44,579 nt of DNA from assembly GCA_004379165.1 (NCBI GenBank), contig NKXK01000016.1:1-44579 (forward strand), given 5' to 3'. Position 1 is the first letter of the stretch; each line of letters begins with the position of its first letter. This DNA is from Rhodocyclaceae bacterium. GTDB taxonomy: Bacteria > Pseudomonadota > Gammaproteobacteria > Burkholderiales > Rhodocyclaceae. The notes under the pieces are model-generated. The model worked only from the letters and a program-made list of their open reading frames with translations. It made no database searches and was not told the DNA's origin. A program made the position numbers and the translations under genes. Positions 24,020-32,269 of the stretch are shown piece after piece.

Positions 24020-24511
24020 TCAGCGCGTGCCGCGCGCAGCACGCAGAACGTCGGCTTCGAGCACCTGAGTGTCCGTACCGAGACAGCGGACGACGTCGAT
24101 TTCCTCGATGACTGGCGAAACATCATGCTGATCGACAACTGCATGGCCATCGCGGTGCGACTTCCATTGCGCCAGCATGACCTCGTTGTCGCTGAGCCCG
24201 GTTTGCGTGCCAGGAGGAAGTTGCAGGCCCAGTTCGAGCAAGGTACGAACCACTTCTGTCCGCTTGCCGCGCAGCGCCATGCTCAGGGGCGAGGTTGGCG
24301 CAGCATTATCATCGACATTGACACGCGCCCCATGACGGAAAAGCTCGCGCACGATATCGGCAAACCCCATGAAGCAGGCGATGCCCATTGGCAAACCGGG
24401 ATCGCCCTGGCCATCAATAAGTTCCGCGGAAACGCCAGAGTCTAGGACTGCCCTGACTTCTGCAAGGTTCCCGGTGCGAATGGCTTTGAGGAGAGCAAGT
24501 TGCGTGGTCAT
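24020..24511 (-). CDS. Ankyrin-repeat protein, paralogue of the decayed gene at 6084
   Basis: 163 residues, no signal peptide. The N-terminal half has about three ankyrin repeats: [39 protein letters not shown] with [17 protein letters not shown], and [21 protein letters not shown]. The C-terminal third is not ankyrin and ends [20 protein letters not shown]. That tail matches HIEEIEISTPYGVDTDILAR in the decayed copy, so it probably marks a small lineage-specific family. Function unknown; ankyrin repeats suggest protein binding. Minus strand, ahead of the tolC-like operon and divergent from pyrD. Confidence 0.78.
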   Translation of the reverse strand: MTTQLALLKAIRTGNLAEVRAVLDSGVSAELIDGQGDPGLPMGIACFMGFADIVRELFRHGARVNVDDNAAPTSPLSMALRGKRTEVVRTLLELGLQLPPGTQTGLSDNEVMLAQWKSHRDGHAVVDQHDVSPVIEEIDVVRCLGTDTQVLEADVLRAARGTR

Positions 24512-24716
24512 GCGGCTTCTCGAAAACTCTGTGAAGATACTGTAATTTTTCTCAGGCTGTATCTTACCCTAGACGTCAGGCAGCGATTGTGTTGGTTCTG
24601 TCACGGAATGTTAAAGCTAGGTAAAGCGCCGGACAATCCTCGCAGCCCGCGGGCGCAAGATGCCTGCAATCGCCTGTCACACCAAGCGAACGCGCACACG
24701 CCATGCTGCTATGCGG

Positions 24717-24722
24717 TAAAAT
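24717..24722 (+). promoter_or_regulatory. Candidate leaderless -10 of pyrD
   Basis: TAAAAT ends 8 nt before the pyrD ATG and there is no ribosome site between them. The rest of the 219-bp gap up to the ankyrin gene (24512-24730) shows no gene and no clear terminator. Confidence 0.4.
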
Positions 24723-24730
24723 TGTCCGTT

Positions 24731-25762
24731 ATGCTCTATCCACTCATCCGCAAATTCTTCTTTTCCCTCGATGCTGAAACCGCACACGGCATCGGCATGA
24801 TGGGTATCGACCGTGCCGCCTGCCTGATGGCCAGGCCGGTGGCACCGTGCCCAGTCGAGGTCATGGGCCTGACGTTCCCGAATCCGGTCGGCCTCGCTGC
24901 GGGCCTGGACAAGAACGGCGACCATATCGATGGCCTCGCCCGACTCGGCTTCGGCTTCATCGAGATCGGCACCATCACGCCGCGCCCGCAGGAGGGCAAT
25001 CCGAAGCCCCGGCTGTTCCGCATCCCGGAAGCGCAGGGCATCATCAACCGGATGGGCTTCAACAACGCCGGCGTCGACAAGCTGCTGGAGAACGTCCGGG
25101 CAGCCGAATTCCCGAAAAAGGGCGGCATTCTCGGCATCAACATTGGCAAGAACGCGACGACGCCGATCGAGAAAGCGGCTGACGACTACCTGATCTGCCT
25201 CGACAAGGTGTACAACGACGCCAGCTACGTCACCGTCAACATTTCGTCGCCGAATACCAAGAACCTGCGTGAACTGCAGAAGGACGAGGCGCTCGACGAC
25301 CTGCTGGGACAACTGAAGACGCGCCAGCTGCAACTCGCCGATAAGCACGGCAAATACGTGCCGATGGCGCTGAAGATCGCCCCCGATCTCGACGACGAGC
25401 AGATCACCGCCATCGCCGACGCGCTGCGCCGCCACCGTTTCGATGCCGTCATCGCCACCAACACCACCCTGTCGCGGGAAGGCGTCGAAGGTATGGCCAA
25501 CGCGGCTGAAACCGGTGGACTTTCCGGAAAACCGGTGTTTTCAAGGTCGACCGCAGTTCAGCGCAAACTGGCTGCCGCGCTGGCCGGCGAACTGCCGATC
25601 ATCGGCGCCGGTGGCATCATGGGCGGCGAGGATGCAGCCGAGAAGGTCCGCGCCGGCGCCAGCCTGGTGCAGTTCTACAGCGGTTTCATCTACCGTGGCC
25701 CCGAGCTGGTCAGCGAAGTGGCGGATACGCTTGCTAATGTGCTGCGCCACAAATCACCGTAA
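24731..25762 (+). CDS. pyrD: Dihydroorotate dehydrogenase (quinone), class 2
   Basis: 343 residues. It oxidises dihydroorotate to orotate with FMN and membrane quinone in pyrimidine synthesis. Motifs: N-terminal membrane-associating helix ([16 protein letters not shown]), [36 protein letters not shown] (catalytic Ser), [10 protein letters not shown] and the C-terminal FMN phosphate site [19 protein letters not shown] with [12 protein letters not shown]. Start at MLYPLIRKF, which fits class 2 enzymes; TAAAAT just upstream suggests a leaderless mRNA. A weak repeat copy (R7) overlaps codons near [11 protein letters not shown]. Not obviously linked in function to the rnf operon that follows. Confidence 0.95.
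   Translation: MLYPLIRKFFFSLDAETAHGIGMMGIDRAACLMARPVAPCPVEVMGLTFPNPVGLAAGLDKNGDHIDGLARLGFGFIEIGTITPRPQEGNPKPRLFRIPEAQGIINRMGFNNAGVDKLLENVRAAEFPKKGGILGINIGKNATTPIEKAADDYLICLDKVYNDASYVTVNISSPNTKNLRELQKDEALDDLLGQLKTRQLQLADKHGKYVPMALKIAPDLDDEQITAIADALRRHRFDAVIATNTTLSREGVEGMANAAETGGLSGKPVFSRSTAVQRKLAAALAGELPIIGAGGIMGGEDAAEKVRAGASLVQFYSGFIYRGPELVSEVADTLANVLRHKSP
25521..25557 (+). repeat. Possible repeat copy R7, inside pyrD (weak)
   Basis: CCGGAAAACCGG hairpin then TTTTCAAGGTCGACCGCAG. The GACCGCAG end matches the repeat family, the rest only loosely. The encoded residues ([11 protein letters not shown]) look like ordinary PyrD sequence, so this may be a coincidence. Confidence 0.3.
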
Positions 25763-25781
25763 GGCCACAAATGCAGCGCGG

Positions 25782-25810
25782 TTGTTCGCCAGCGCCGCTG
25801 GCCCGATAAT
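25782..25810 (+). promoter_or_regulatory. Candidate sigma-70 promoter of the rnf operon
   Basis: TTGTTC (25782-25787), 17-nt spacer, GATAAT (25805-25810), 24 bp before the rnfA ATG and just after pyrD. Confidence 0.5.
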
Positions 25811-25834
25811 ACGGGCCGGAGCGCATATCAGATC

Positions 25835-26419
25835 ATGAGCCATTACCTTTTCATCCTCGTCGGCGCGGTGTTGGTCAACAACGTCGTGCTGGTGAAGATT
25901 CTCGGCCTCTGCCCCTTCATGGGCGTGTCGAAAAAGCTCGAAACCGCGTACGGCATGGGCGCGGCGACGACCTTCGTGCTAACGCTGGCAACCGGCGCCA
26001 GCTACATCATCGACCATTACCTGTTGATGCCTTTCGGGCTGGAATACCTGCGCACGCTGTCCTTCATCGTCACCATCGCCGCCATCGTCCAGTTGACCGA
26101 AATGGTCATCGCCAAGACCTCGCCGACGCTGCAACAGACGCTGGGCATCTATCTGCCGCTGATTACCACCAACTGTGCCGTCCTCGGCGTGCCGCTGCTC
26201 AATATCTCCAACGGCTACAACTTCGTCGAGTCGCTGCTCTTCGGCGCCGGTAGCGCTGCCGGTTTCTCGATGGTTCTGATCCTTTTCGCCGGTATCCGTG
26301 AGCGTGTCGAAGGTGCCGACGTGCCGCTGTACTTCCGCGGCGCCGCCATTGCCATGGTCACCGCCGGCCTGATGGCGCTGGCCTTCATGGGCTTCGCCGG
26401 CCTGGACAAGTACCAATAA
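25835..26419 (+). CDS. rnfA: Rnf electron transport complex subunit A
   Basis: 194-residue inner-membrane protein with six hydrophobic helices. The opening [20 protein letters not shown] is the RnfA/NqrE signature, and [13 protein letters not shown] is the mirrored motif; the Cys residues in both help hold the intramembrane Fe-S centre known for this pair. First gene of rnfABCDGE, encoding the ion-pumping ferredoxin:NAD oxidoreductase. In related bacteria the complex supplies low-potential electrons for nitrogenase or keeps SoxR reduced; the window does not show which. TAA and the ATG of rnfB overlap. Confidence 0.96.
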   Translation: MSHYLFILVGAVLVNNVVLVKILGLCPFMGVSKKLETAYGMGAATTFVLTLATGASYIIDHYLLMPFGLEYLRTLSFIVTIAAIVQLTEMVIAKTSPTLQQTLGIYLPLITTNCAVLGVPLLNISNGYNFVESLLFGAGSAAGFSMVLILFAGIRERVEGADVPLYFRGAAIAMVTAGLMALAFMGFAGLDKYQ

Positions 26420-27006
26420 TGGAACTGCTCCTCGCCATCGCCATCATGGCCCTCGGCGCCGTCGTGCTCGGTGCTGCGCTGGGATATGCCTCGATCAAGT
26501 TCAAGGTCGAGGGTGACCCGCTGGTCGAGAAGATCGAGGCCATTTTGCCGCAGACTCAATGCGGCCAGTGCGGCTACCCGGGCTGCAAGCCCTACGCCGA
26601 AGCGATTGCCAAGGGCGATTGCGACATCAACCTCTGCCCGCCGGGTGGCATGGAAGGCGTGCAGCGCCTGGCCGACCTGCTCGGGCGCGAGGTCAAACCG
26701 CTCGATGCCGAGGAAAAGCCCAAGCAGATCGCGATCATCGACGAAAACACCTGTATCGGCTGCACGCTGTGTATCCAGGCCTGTCCAGTCGACGCCATCG
26801 TCGGCGCGGCGAAGCAGATGCATACCATCATTGCCCAGCAATGCACCGGCTGCGAACTGTGCCTGCCACCCTGCCCGGTCGAGTGCATCCGCATGGAAGC
26901 GATTGCCGAGAATATCGACAACTGGAAGTGGAAATACCCGGTCGTCGAGATCAAGGCGGCACCGATACCGGCCAGTACCGCCAGCGGCATGAAAGAGGCC
27001 GCCTGA
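26419..27006 (+). CDS. rnfB: Rnf electron transport complex subunit B
   Basis: 195 residues. An N-terminal membrane helix is followed by a 4Fe-4S domain ([15 protein letters not shown] then [10 protein letters not shown]), then a bacterial two-cluster ferredoxin domain ([16 protein letters not shown] and [16 protein letters not shown]). It is the cytoplasmic-side entry for ferredoxin electrons. Overlaps rnfA by one base and rnfC by one base. Confidence 0.96.
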   Translation: MELLLAIAIMALGAVVLGAALGYASIKFKVEGDPLVEKIEAILPQTQCGQCGYPGCKPYAEAIAKGDCDINLCPPGGMEGVQRLADLLGREVKPLDAEEKPKQIAIIDENTCIGCTLCIQACPVDAIVGAAKQMHTIIAQQCTGCELCLPPCPVECIRMEAIAENIDNWKWKYPVVEIKAAPIPASTASGMKEAA

Positions 27007-28784
27007 TGCTGATGAACCTCTTCAAGTTCAAGGGTGGCGTCAAACCGCCAACCAACAAGACACAATCCGTCAGCCTGCCGGTCGCTCCGGCGCCGCTGCC
27101 GTCACGCCTCGTCGTACCGCTGCACCAGAGTATTGGCGGCACCCCTCGGCCCGTCGTCGAGGCCGGGGACAAGGTACTGAAGGGGCAACTGATCGGCGAG
27201 GCGGATGGCTGGATTTCGGCCGCCGTTCACGCCCCGACCTCGGGCACCGTGGTCGAGGTCGCCATGCATGTGCAGCCCCACCCGTCAGGCCTCGATGCGC
27301 TTTGCGTCGTCATCGAACCGGACGGCAAGGATGAATGGATTGCCCACGAAGCCATTGATTACCGATCCCTGACGCCGGAACAGGTGCGTGAGCGCCTGCA
27401 GCAAGCGGGCGTAGTTGGCCTGGGTGGCGCGGTTTTCCCGACCCACGGCAAGCTGACGGCATCGAAAACGGTGCCAATGGACGAACTGGTGATCAACGGC
27501 GCCGAGTGCGAGCCCTTCATCACCTGCGACGACCTGCTGATGCGCGAACGCGCCGACGAGGTCGTCCGCGGCATCGGCATCTTCCGCGACCTGTTGCAGC
27601 CGAAAAAGGTGCTGATCGGCATCGAGGACAACAAGCCGGAAGCCGCCGATGCCATGCGTGCCGCAGTCAAGGCGCTCGGCGAATCCTTCGAGGTCATCCA
27701 GGTGCCGACGCTCTACCCGGCCGGTGGCGCCAAGCAGCTGATCCGCGTCCTGACCGGCAAGGAAGTGCCAGCGGCCAAGCGTTCCACTGACCTCGGCGTC
27801 CAGTGTTTCAACGTCGCCACCGCCTACACCGCCTGGCGCGCCATCGCCCACGGCGAACCGGTCGTGTCGCGGCTGGTCACGCTGACCGGCAATGTCGGCG
27901 CCCCGCGCAACTATGAGGTGCTGATCGGCACGCCGATGGACGAGTTGCTCGCGCTGGCGGCGCCCAAGGATGATACCGACGGCATCATCATGGGCGGTCC
28001 GATGATGGGCTTTCTGGTGCCCGACGGCAAGGTGCCGGTGGTCAAGGCCACCAACTGCCTGATCGCCCATTCGCCGGCACTGTTCCCGCCCAAGGCACCG
28101 GAAATGCCGTGCATTCGCTGCGGCTCCTGCGCCCAGGCCTGCCCGCACGAACTGCAGCCGTTCGAGATGTACTGGTTCTCGCGTGCCAAGAACTTCGGCA
28201 AGACGCAGGAGTACCACATCTTCGATTGCATCGAATGCGGCTGCTGCTCATTCGTTTGCCCGTCACGCATCCCGCTGGTCCAGTACTTCCGCTTTGCCAA
28301 GAGCGAGATCTGGGCGCGCGAGCGGGAAAAGAAGGCTGCCGAAACGGCCAAGGATCGCTTCGAGTTCAAGCAGTTGCGCGAAGAGCGCGAGAAAGCCGAG
28401 AAGGCCGAGAAGCTGGCCAAGGCCGCGGCCGCGCAGGCGGCCAAGAAGGCTGCGGAAGCCGCAGCAGCAGCGGCAGCCCCGCCCGCGGATGCCGCCCCTG
28501 CCGCCGCAGTCGTGGCGCCCGCTACAACCGCTGCAACCGCGCCGGTCACCCCGGCAGCAGCCGACCCGGTGTCTGCTGCGGTCGACGCTGAAAAGGCGGC
28601 AAAAATGGCAACCATCCAGGCCGCAATGGAACGCGCCAAGGCACAACGCGCTGCAGCCCAGCCGAAGAACACCGAAACGCTGACGCCCGAGCAGCAGCAG
28701 GCAGCCGCCGAAATTGATGCCCGCCGCTCTGCTGCTGGCCTGATCGACACCCCACCCGCTGCTGGCGGCGAAAAGACCGACTGA
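27006..28784 (+). CDS. rnfC: Rnf electron transport complex subunit C
   Basis: 592 residues. The NADH/FMN-binding core has GLGGAVFPTHGKL and INGAECEPFITCDD, then two 4Fe-4S motifs CIRCGSCAQACP and CIECGCCSFVCP. After about residue 440 comes a long charged coiled coil (REEREKAEKAEKLAKAA) and an Ala/Pro-rich tail of about 150 residues, as in many proteobacterial RnfC proteins. It is the peripheral subunit that exchanges electrons with NAD(H). ATG overlaps the rnfB stop; a second ATG two codons later is possible. Confidence 0.95.
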   Translation: MLMNLFKFKGGVKPPTNKTQSVSLPVAPAPLPSRLVVPLHQSIGGTPRPVVEAGDKVLKGQLIGEADGWISAAVHAPTSGTVVEVAMHVQPHPSGLDALCVVIEPDGKDEWIAHEAIDYRSLTPEQVRERLQQAGVVGLGGAVFPTHGKLTASKTVPMDELVINGAECEPFITCDDLLMRERADEVVRGIGIFRDLLQPKKVLIGIEDNKPEAADAMRAAVKALGESFEVIQVPTLYPAGGAKQLIRVLTGKEVPAAKRSTDLGVQCFNVATAYTAWRAIAHGEPVVSRLVTLTGNVGAPRNYEVLIGTPMDELLALAAPKDDTDGIIMGGPMMGFLVPDGKVPVVKATNCLIAHSPALFPPKAPEMPCIRCGSCAQACPHELQPFEMYWFSRAKNFGKTQEYHIFDCIECGCCSFVCPSRIPLVQYFRFAKSEIWAREREKKAAETAKDRFEFKQLREEREKAEKAEKLAKAAAAQAAKKAAEAAAAAAAPPADAAPAAAVVAPATTAATAPVTPAAADPVSAAVDAEKAAKMATIQAAMERAKAQRAAAQPKNTETLTPEQQQAAAEIDARRSAAGLIDTPPAAGGEKTD

Positions 28785-28794
28785 GCACTGAAAC

Positions 28795-29811
28795 ATGTTT
28801 GCCCCCGCCCCTTTCCTGCTCAAGAACGTCAGCGTCAGCAAGGTCATGACCGAGGTCTGCCTGGCCCTGCTGCCAGCCATCGTGGTCTATTCCTGGCTGG
28901 TCACGCCGGCCATCCTTGCCCAGCTGGTGATTGCCACGCTGGCGGCGCTGCTCGCCGAAGCCGCGATGTTGCGCGTTCAGGGCCGTCCGGTCGGCATGTT
29001 CCTGACCGATGGTTCGGCGGTCGTCACCGCCTGGCTGATTGCCCTGACCTTCCCGCCACTGGCGCCGTGGTGGCTGGTCGCCACCGGCACCGTTTTTGCC
29101 ATTGTCGTCGCCAAGCACCTTTATGGCGGTCTCGGCCAGAACCCCTTCAACCCGGCGATGGTGGCCTTCGCTGCCTGCATCGTCTCCTTTCCGGCGCTGA
29201 TGTCGCAGTGGCCAACCGCTGGCCTGCAACTCGGCTTTGGTGAACAGTTGCAGGTCATCCTCGGTCTGGCGCCGCGCGTTGATGCGCTGTCCGGTGCGAC
29301 ACCGCTGGATGCTCTCAAGACCGCGCTCAAGTTGAGCGAGGACAGTGTCAGCGTGGTGCAATTGCTGGCCAATCAGGAAATCTACGGCAATTTCGCCGGC
29401 CGCGGCTGGGAGTGGGTCGCCGCCGCCTATCTGCTGGGCGGCCTGTGGCTCTGGCAGCGCAAGCTGATCACCTGGCACGCGCCGTTCGCCTTCCTTGCTG
29501 GCTTCAGCATCATCTCCGGTGCGCTCTGGCTGTACAACCCGGCACAGTTCGCCAATCCCCTCTTTCACCTGCTTTCCGGCGGCACGATGATCGGCGCCTT
29601 TTTCATCGTTACCGATCCGGTGTCCGGCTGCACGACGCCCCGCGGCAAGCTGATCTTCGGCGCCTCAGCAGGACTGCTCGCCTACATCATCCGGGTCTTT
29701 GGCGGCTACCCTGACGGCGTCGCCTTTGCCGTTCTGTTGTTGAATCTCTGCGCGCCGGTGATCGACCTGCTGACGCAACCGGCCATCTTCGGCATGAAGG
29801 ACAAATCATGA
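28795..29811 (+). CDS. rnfD: Rnf electron transport complex subunit D
   Basis: 338-residue membrane protein of the RnfD/NqrB family with about nine to ten helices. LSGATPLDALK contains the Ser-Gly-Ala-Thr motif whose Thr carries covalent FMN, and FFIVTDPVSGCTTPRGK is the other strong family block. It takes part in electron transfer and ion movement through the complex. It starts 11 bp after rnfC and overlaps rnfG by 4 nt. Confidence 0.96.
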   Translation: MFAPAPFLLKNVSVSKVMTEVCLALLPAIVVYSWLVTPAILAQLVIATLAALLAEAAMLRVQGRPVGMFLTDGSAVVTAWLIALTFPPLAPWWLVATGTVFAIVVAKHLYGGLGQNPFNPAMVAFAACIVSFPALMSQWPTAGLQLGFGEQLQVILGLAPRVDALSGATPLDALKTALKLSEDSVSVVQLLANQEIYGNFAGRGWEWVAAAYLLGGLWLWQRKLITWHAPFAFLAGFSIISGALWLYNPAQFANPLFHLLSGGTMIGAFFIVTDPVSGCTTPRGKLIFGASAGLLAYIIRVFGGYPDGVAFAVLLLNLCAPVIDLLTQPAIFGMKDKS

Positions 29812-30482
29812 CCGCCAACCCGCGCACCTTCACGGCGCCCGGCATGGCGGCGCGTACGGCAGCGATCCTGTTCGTCTTCGTCATCATCTTCACCGCGCTG
29901 CTTTCCGGAGCCTACCAGTGGACCAAACCGGCGATTGAAGCCTCGGCTGCCGAAGAAAAAATGAAGCTGGTCGACGAGGTGTTGCCACGCAGCGAGTACG
30001 ACAACAAGCTACTCGAAGACACCATTGCTCTGCCGGCCACAGCCGAGCTCGGTCTGGCCGAGCCGAGCAAACTCTACATTGCCCGCCGCGCCGGACAGCC
30101 GGTGGCGATGATTTTCGAAGCCGTCGCTCCGGACGGCTACGCCGGCAAAATCCGCCTGATCGTTGCGGTCCGCAACGATGGTGCCGTCGCCGGCGTGCGG
30201 GCGACCCAGCACAAGGAAACACCGGGCCTGGGCGATTACATCGAGGTCAAGAAGGACAAGAACAAGCAGCGGCCGTGGATCACGCAATTCACCGGTCTGT
30301 CGCTGGCCGATGTCGGCGAGCGCGAATGGCGGGTGAAGAAAGATGGCGGCCGCATCGACTACCACGCCGGTGCGACAGTAACGCCGCGTGCCGTCACCAA
30401 GGCGGTGATCAAGGCCGTGCTCTGGGCCAATGCCCAGCGTGATCGCCTGTATGCCACCCCGAGCAAAGGAGCGCGCCCATGA
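29808..30482 (+). CDS. rnfG: Rnf electron transport complex subunit G
   Basis: 224 residues. One N-terminal membrane anchor (TAAILFVFVIIFTALLSGAY) is followed by a periplasmic FMN-binding domain. HAGATVTPRAVT carries the Thr that binds FMN covalently through its phosphate. ETPGLGDYIEVKKD is another family block. Overlaps rnfD and rnfE by 4 nt each, so the operon is translationally coupled. Confidence 0.95.
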   Translation: MTANPRTFTAPGMAARTAAILFVFVIIFTALLSGAYQWTKPAIEASAAEEKMKLVDEVLPRSEYDNKLLEDTIALPATAELGLAEPSKLYIARRAGQPVAMIFEAVAPDGYAGKIRLIVAVRNDGAVAGVRATQHKETPGLGDYIEVKKDKNKQRPWITQFTGLSLADVGEREWRVKKDGGRIDYHAGATVTPRAVTKAVIKAVLWANAQRDRLYATPSKGARP

Positions 30483-31168
30483 TCAGTCGCGAAGAAATCC
30501 GGACGATTGCCAACAACGGCATCTGGAAACAGAACACCTCCATCGTCCAGATCCTCGGCCTGTGCCCGCTGCTTGCCGTCACCACCAACGCCGTCAACGG
30601 CATCATGCTGTCGCTGGCGACGATCATCGTCATGGCACTGTCGAACGTCGCTGTTGCCTCGCTGCGTAACTTCATTCCGCACGAAATCCGGATTCCGGTA
30701 TTCATCCTGATCGTCGCCGCACTGGTGACGGTCGTCGACCTGCTTTTCAACGCCAACCTGCACGAGCTCTACCTTGTACTCGGCATCTTCATCCCGCTGA
30801 TCGTCACCAACTGCATCGTGCTCGCCCGCGTCGAGTCCTTCGCTGCCAAGAACCCGCCGCTGCAATCGACATTCGACGGCGTGTTCATGGGCATCGGCAT
30901 GTTGTGGACGCTGGCCGTGCTTGGGGCGATGCGCGAATTGCTCGGTAGCGGCACCCTGCTCGGCGGCATCGACATGGTTTTCCCGTCGATCCAGCCGATC
31001 CAGTTGCTGCCTGAAAGTTACCCCGGCTTCCTGCTGGCGTTGCTGCCGCCCGGTGCCTTCATCCTGCTCGGTTGCATGATTGCCTGGAAGAACTGGATGG
31101 ACGCCCGCGCCGCCGAAAAGGCGAAGCGCAAGCCGCCGGTGCCTGCCGAAGTTTTCGGCTGCAACTGA
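30479..31168 (+). CDS. rnfE: Rnf electron transport complex subunit E
   Basis: 229-residue membrane protein related to RnfA. NTSIVQILGLCPLLAVT and IPLIVTNCIVLARVE are the paired half-motifs with the Fe-S-ligating Cys. A hydrophilic C-terminal tail (EKAKRKPPVPAEVFGCN) follows the last helix. Last gene of the rnf set; the RlmN/Cfr-type gene begins 18 bp later. nth, the usual rnf neighbour in gammaproteobacteria, is 6 kb away here. Confidence 0.95.
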   Translation: MISREEIRTIANNGIWKQNTSIVQILGLCPLLAVTTNAVNGIMLSLATIIVMALSNVAVASLRNFIPHEIRIPVFILIVAALVTVVDLLFNANLHELYLVLGIFIPLIVTNCIVLARVESFAAKNPPLQSTFDGVFMGIGMLWTLAVLGAMRELLGSGTLLGGIDMVFPSIQPIQLLPESYPGFLLALLPPGAFILLGCMIAWKNWMDARAAEKAKRKPPVPAEVFGCN

Positions 31169-31186
31169 GCCCGTCCGCTTCCCGCT

Positions 31187-32269
31187 GTGCGTATTGCCGA
31201 TATCCGCCAGACTCTGCTGGCGCTGGGGGCTCGGGATTGCCACATCGATCGCGTTTTTCGCGCCTGGACGCAAGGCAAGCCGCTGGATATCGGCACGCGC
31301 CGACAGGCCAGCGAAAATTTCCTGCCACTCGCCCTTCGTGAGCGCCTGCCTGCACTGAGTTCAGAACTCGATGGCCTGATCCGGCTGCGCTCGGAGCATC
31401 AAGGTGAGGATGGCTCGTCGCGCCTGCTGGTGGAGCTGGCGGATGGTCAGACGGTCGAAAGTGTTCTTCTCCCGCGCGATGGCCTTTGTGTCTCGACCCA
31501 GGTCGGCTGCGCGGTCGGCTGCCAGTTCTGCATGACCGGCCGCGACGGCTTGCTGCGTCAGGTCGATGCCGCAGAAATCGTCGCCCAGGTTGTCTTCGCC
31601 CGCCGTCGCCGCCCGGTCCGTCGGGTCGTCTTCATGGGCATGGGCGAGCCGTCGCATAACCTCGACAATGTGCTGGAGGCCATCGACCTGCTCGGCACCG
31701 CCGGACAGATCGGCCACAAAAATCTGGTCTTTTCGACCGTCGGCGACCCACGGGTTTTCGAACGCCTGCCCCAGCAGGCCGTCAAACCGGCACTGGCGCT
31801 GTCACTGCACTCGACGCGCGCAGAGCTCCGCAGGCGACTCCTGCCCCGTGCAGCGGCAATGGCTCCCGACGAGCTGGTCGAACTGGCGGAAGACTATGCG
31901 CGCCGCACCGGTTACCCGATCCAGTATCAATGGACGCTGCTGGCTGGCGTCAATGACAGCGAAGCCGAGATGGACGGCATCGTTCGCCTGCTGACCGGAA
32001 AATACGCGCTGATGAACCTCATCCCGTACAACAGCAATGACGGTCTGGGATTTCAGCGGCCGCCGCTGGAACGAGTCACCGCGCTGGCCAAGTATCTTTA
32101 CGCACGCGGCATTCGTGTCACCGTCCGCAATTCGGCCGGGCAGGATGTCGATGGCGGCTGCGGCCAATTGCGCGCCCGCGATCAGGGCGCCGTCAGTCTG
32201 CCGGAACAGCCGCTGATCCGTGCCCGGCGCGGCTCAATCAAGCCCGCTCAGCTGACGGCCGCCGAGTAG
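31187..32269 (+). CDS. RlmN/Cfr-family radical SAM RNA methyltransferase
   Basis: 360 residues. The radical-SAM cluster motif is CAVGCQFC, preceded by LCVSTQVG. Family blocks GMGEPSHNLDNVLEA, STVGDPRVFERLP, LALSLHST, MNLIPYNSN and the C-terminal GGCGQLR, with the methyl-carrying Cys, are all present. RlmN methylates C2 of A2503 in 23S rRNA and A37 of some tRNAs. The FCMTG reading and the place behind rnf rather than near ndk/pilW suggest a paralogue of the housekeeping rlmN, but I cannot test this. GTG start. Its last 36 nt overlap the convergent GGDEF-EAL gene. Confidence 0.85.
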   Translation: MRIADIRQTLLALGARDCHIDRVFRAWTQGKPLDIGTRRQASENFLPLALRERLPALSSELDGLIRLRSEHQGEDGSSRLLVELADGQTVESVLLPRDGLCVSTQVGCAVGCQFCMTGRDGLLRQVDAAEIVAQVVFARRRRPVRRVVFMGMGEPSHNLDNVLEAIDLLGTAGQIGHKNLVFSTVGDPRVFERLPQQAVKPALALSLHSTRAELRRRLLPRAAAMAPDELVELAEDYARRTGYPIQYQWTLLAGVNDSEAEMDGIVRLLTGKYALMNLIPYNSNDGLGFQRPPLERVTALAKYLYARGIRVTVRNSAGQDVDGGCGQLRARDQGAVSLPEQPLIRARRGSIKPAQLTAAE

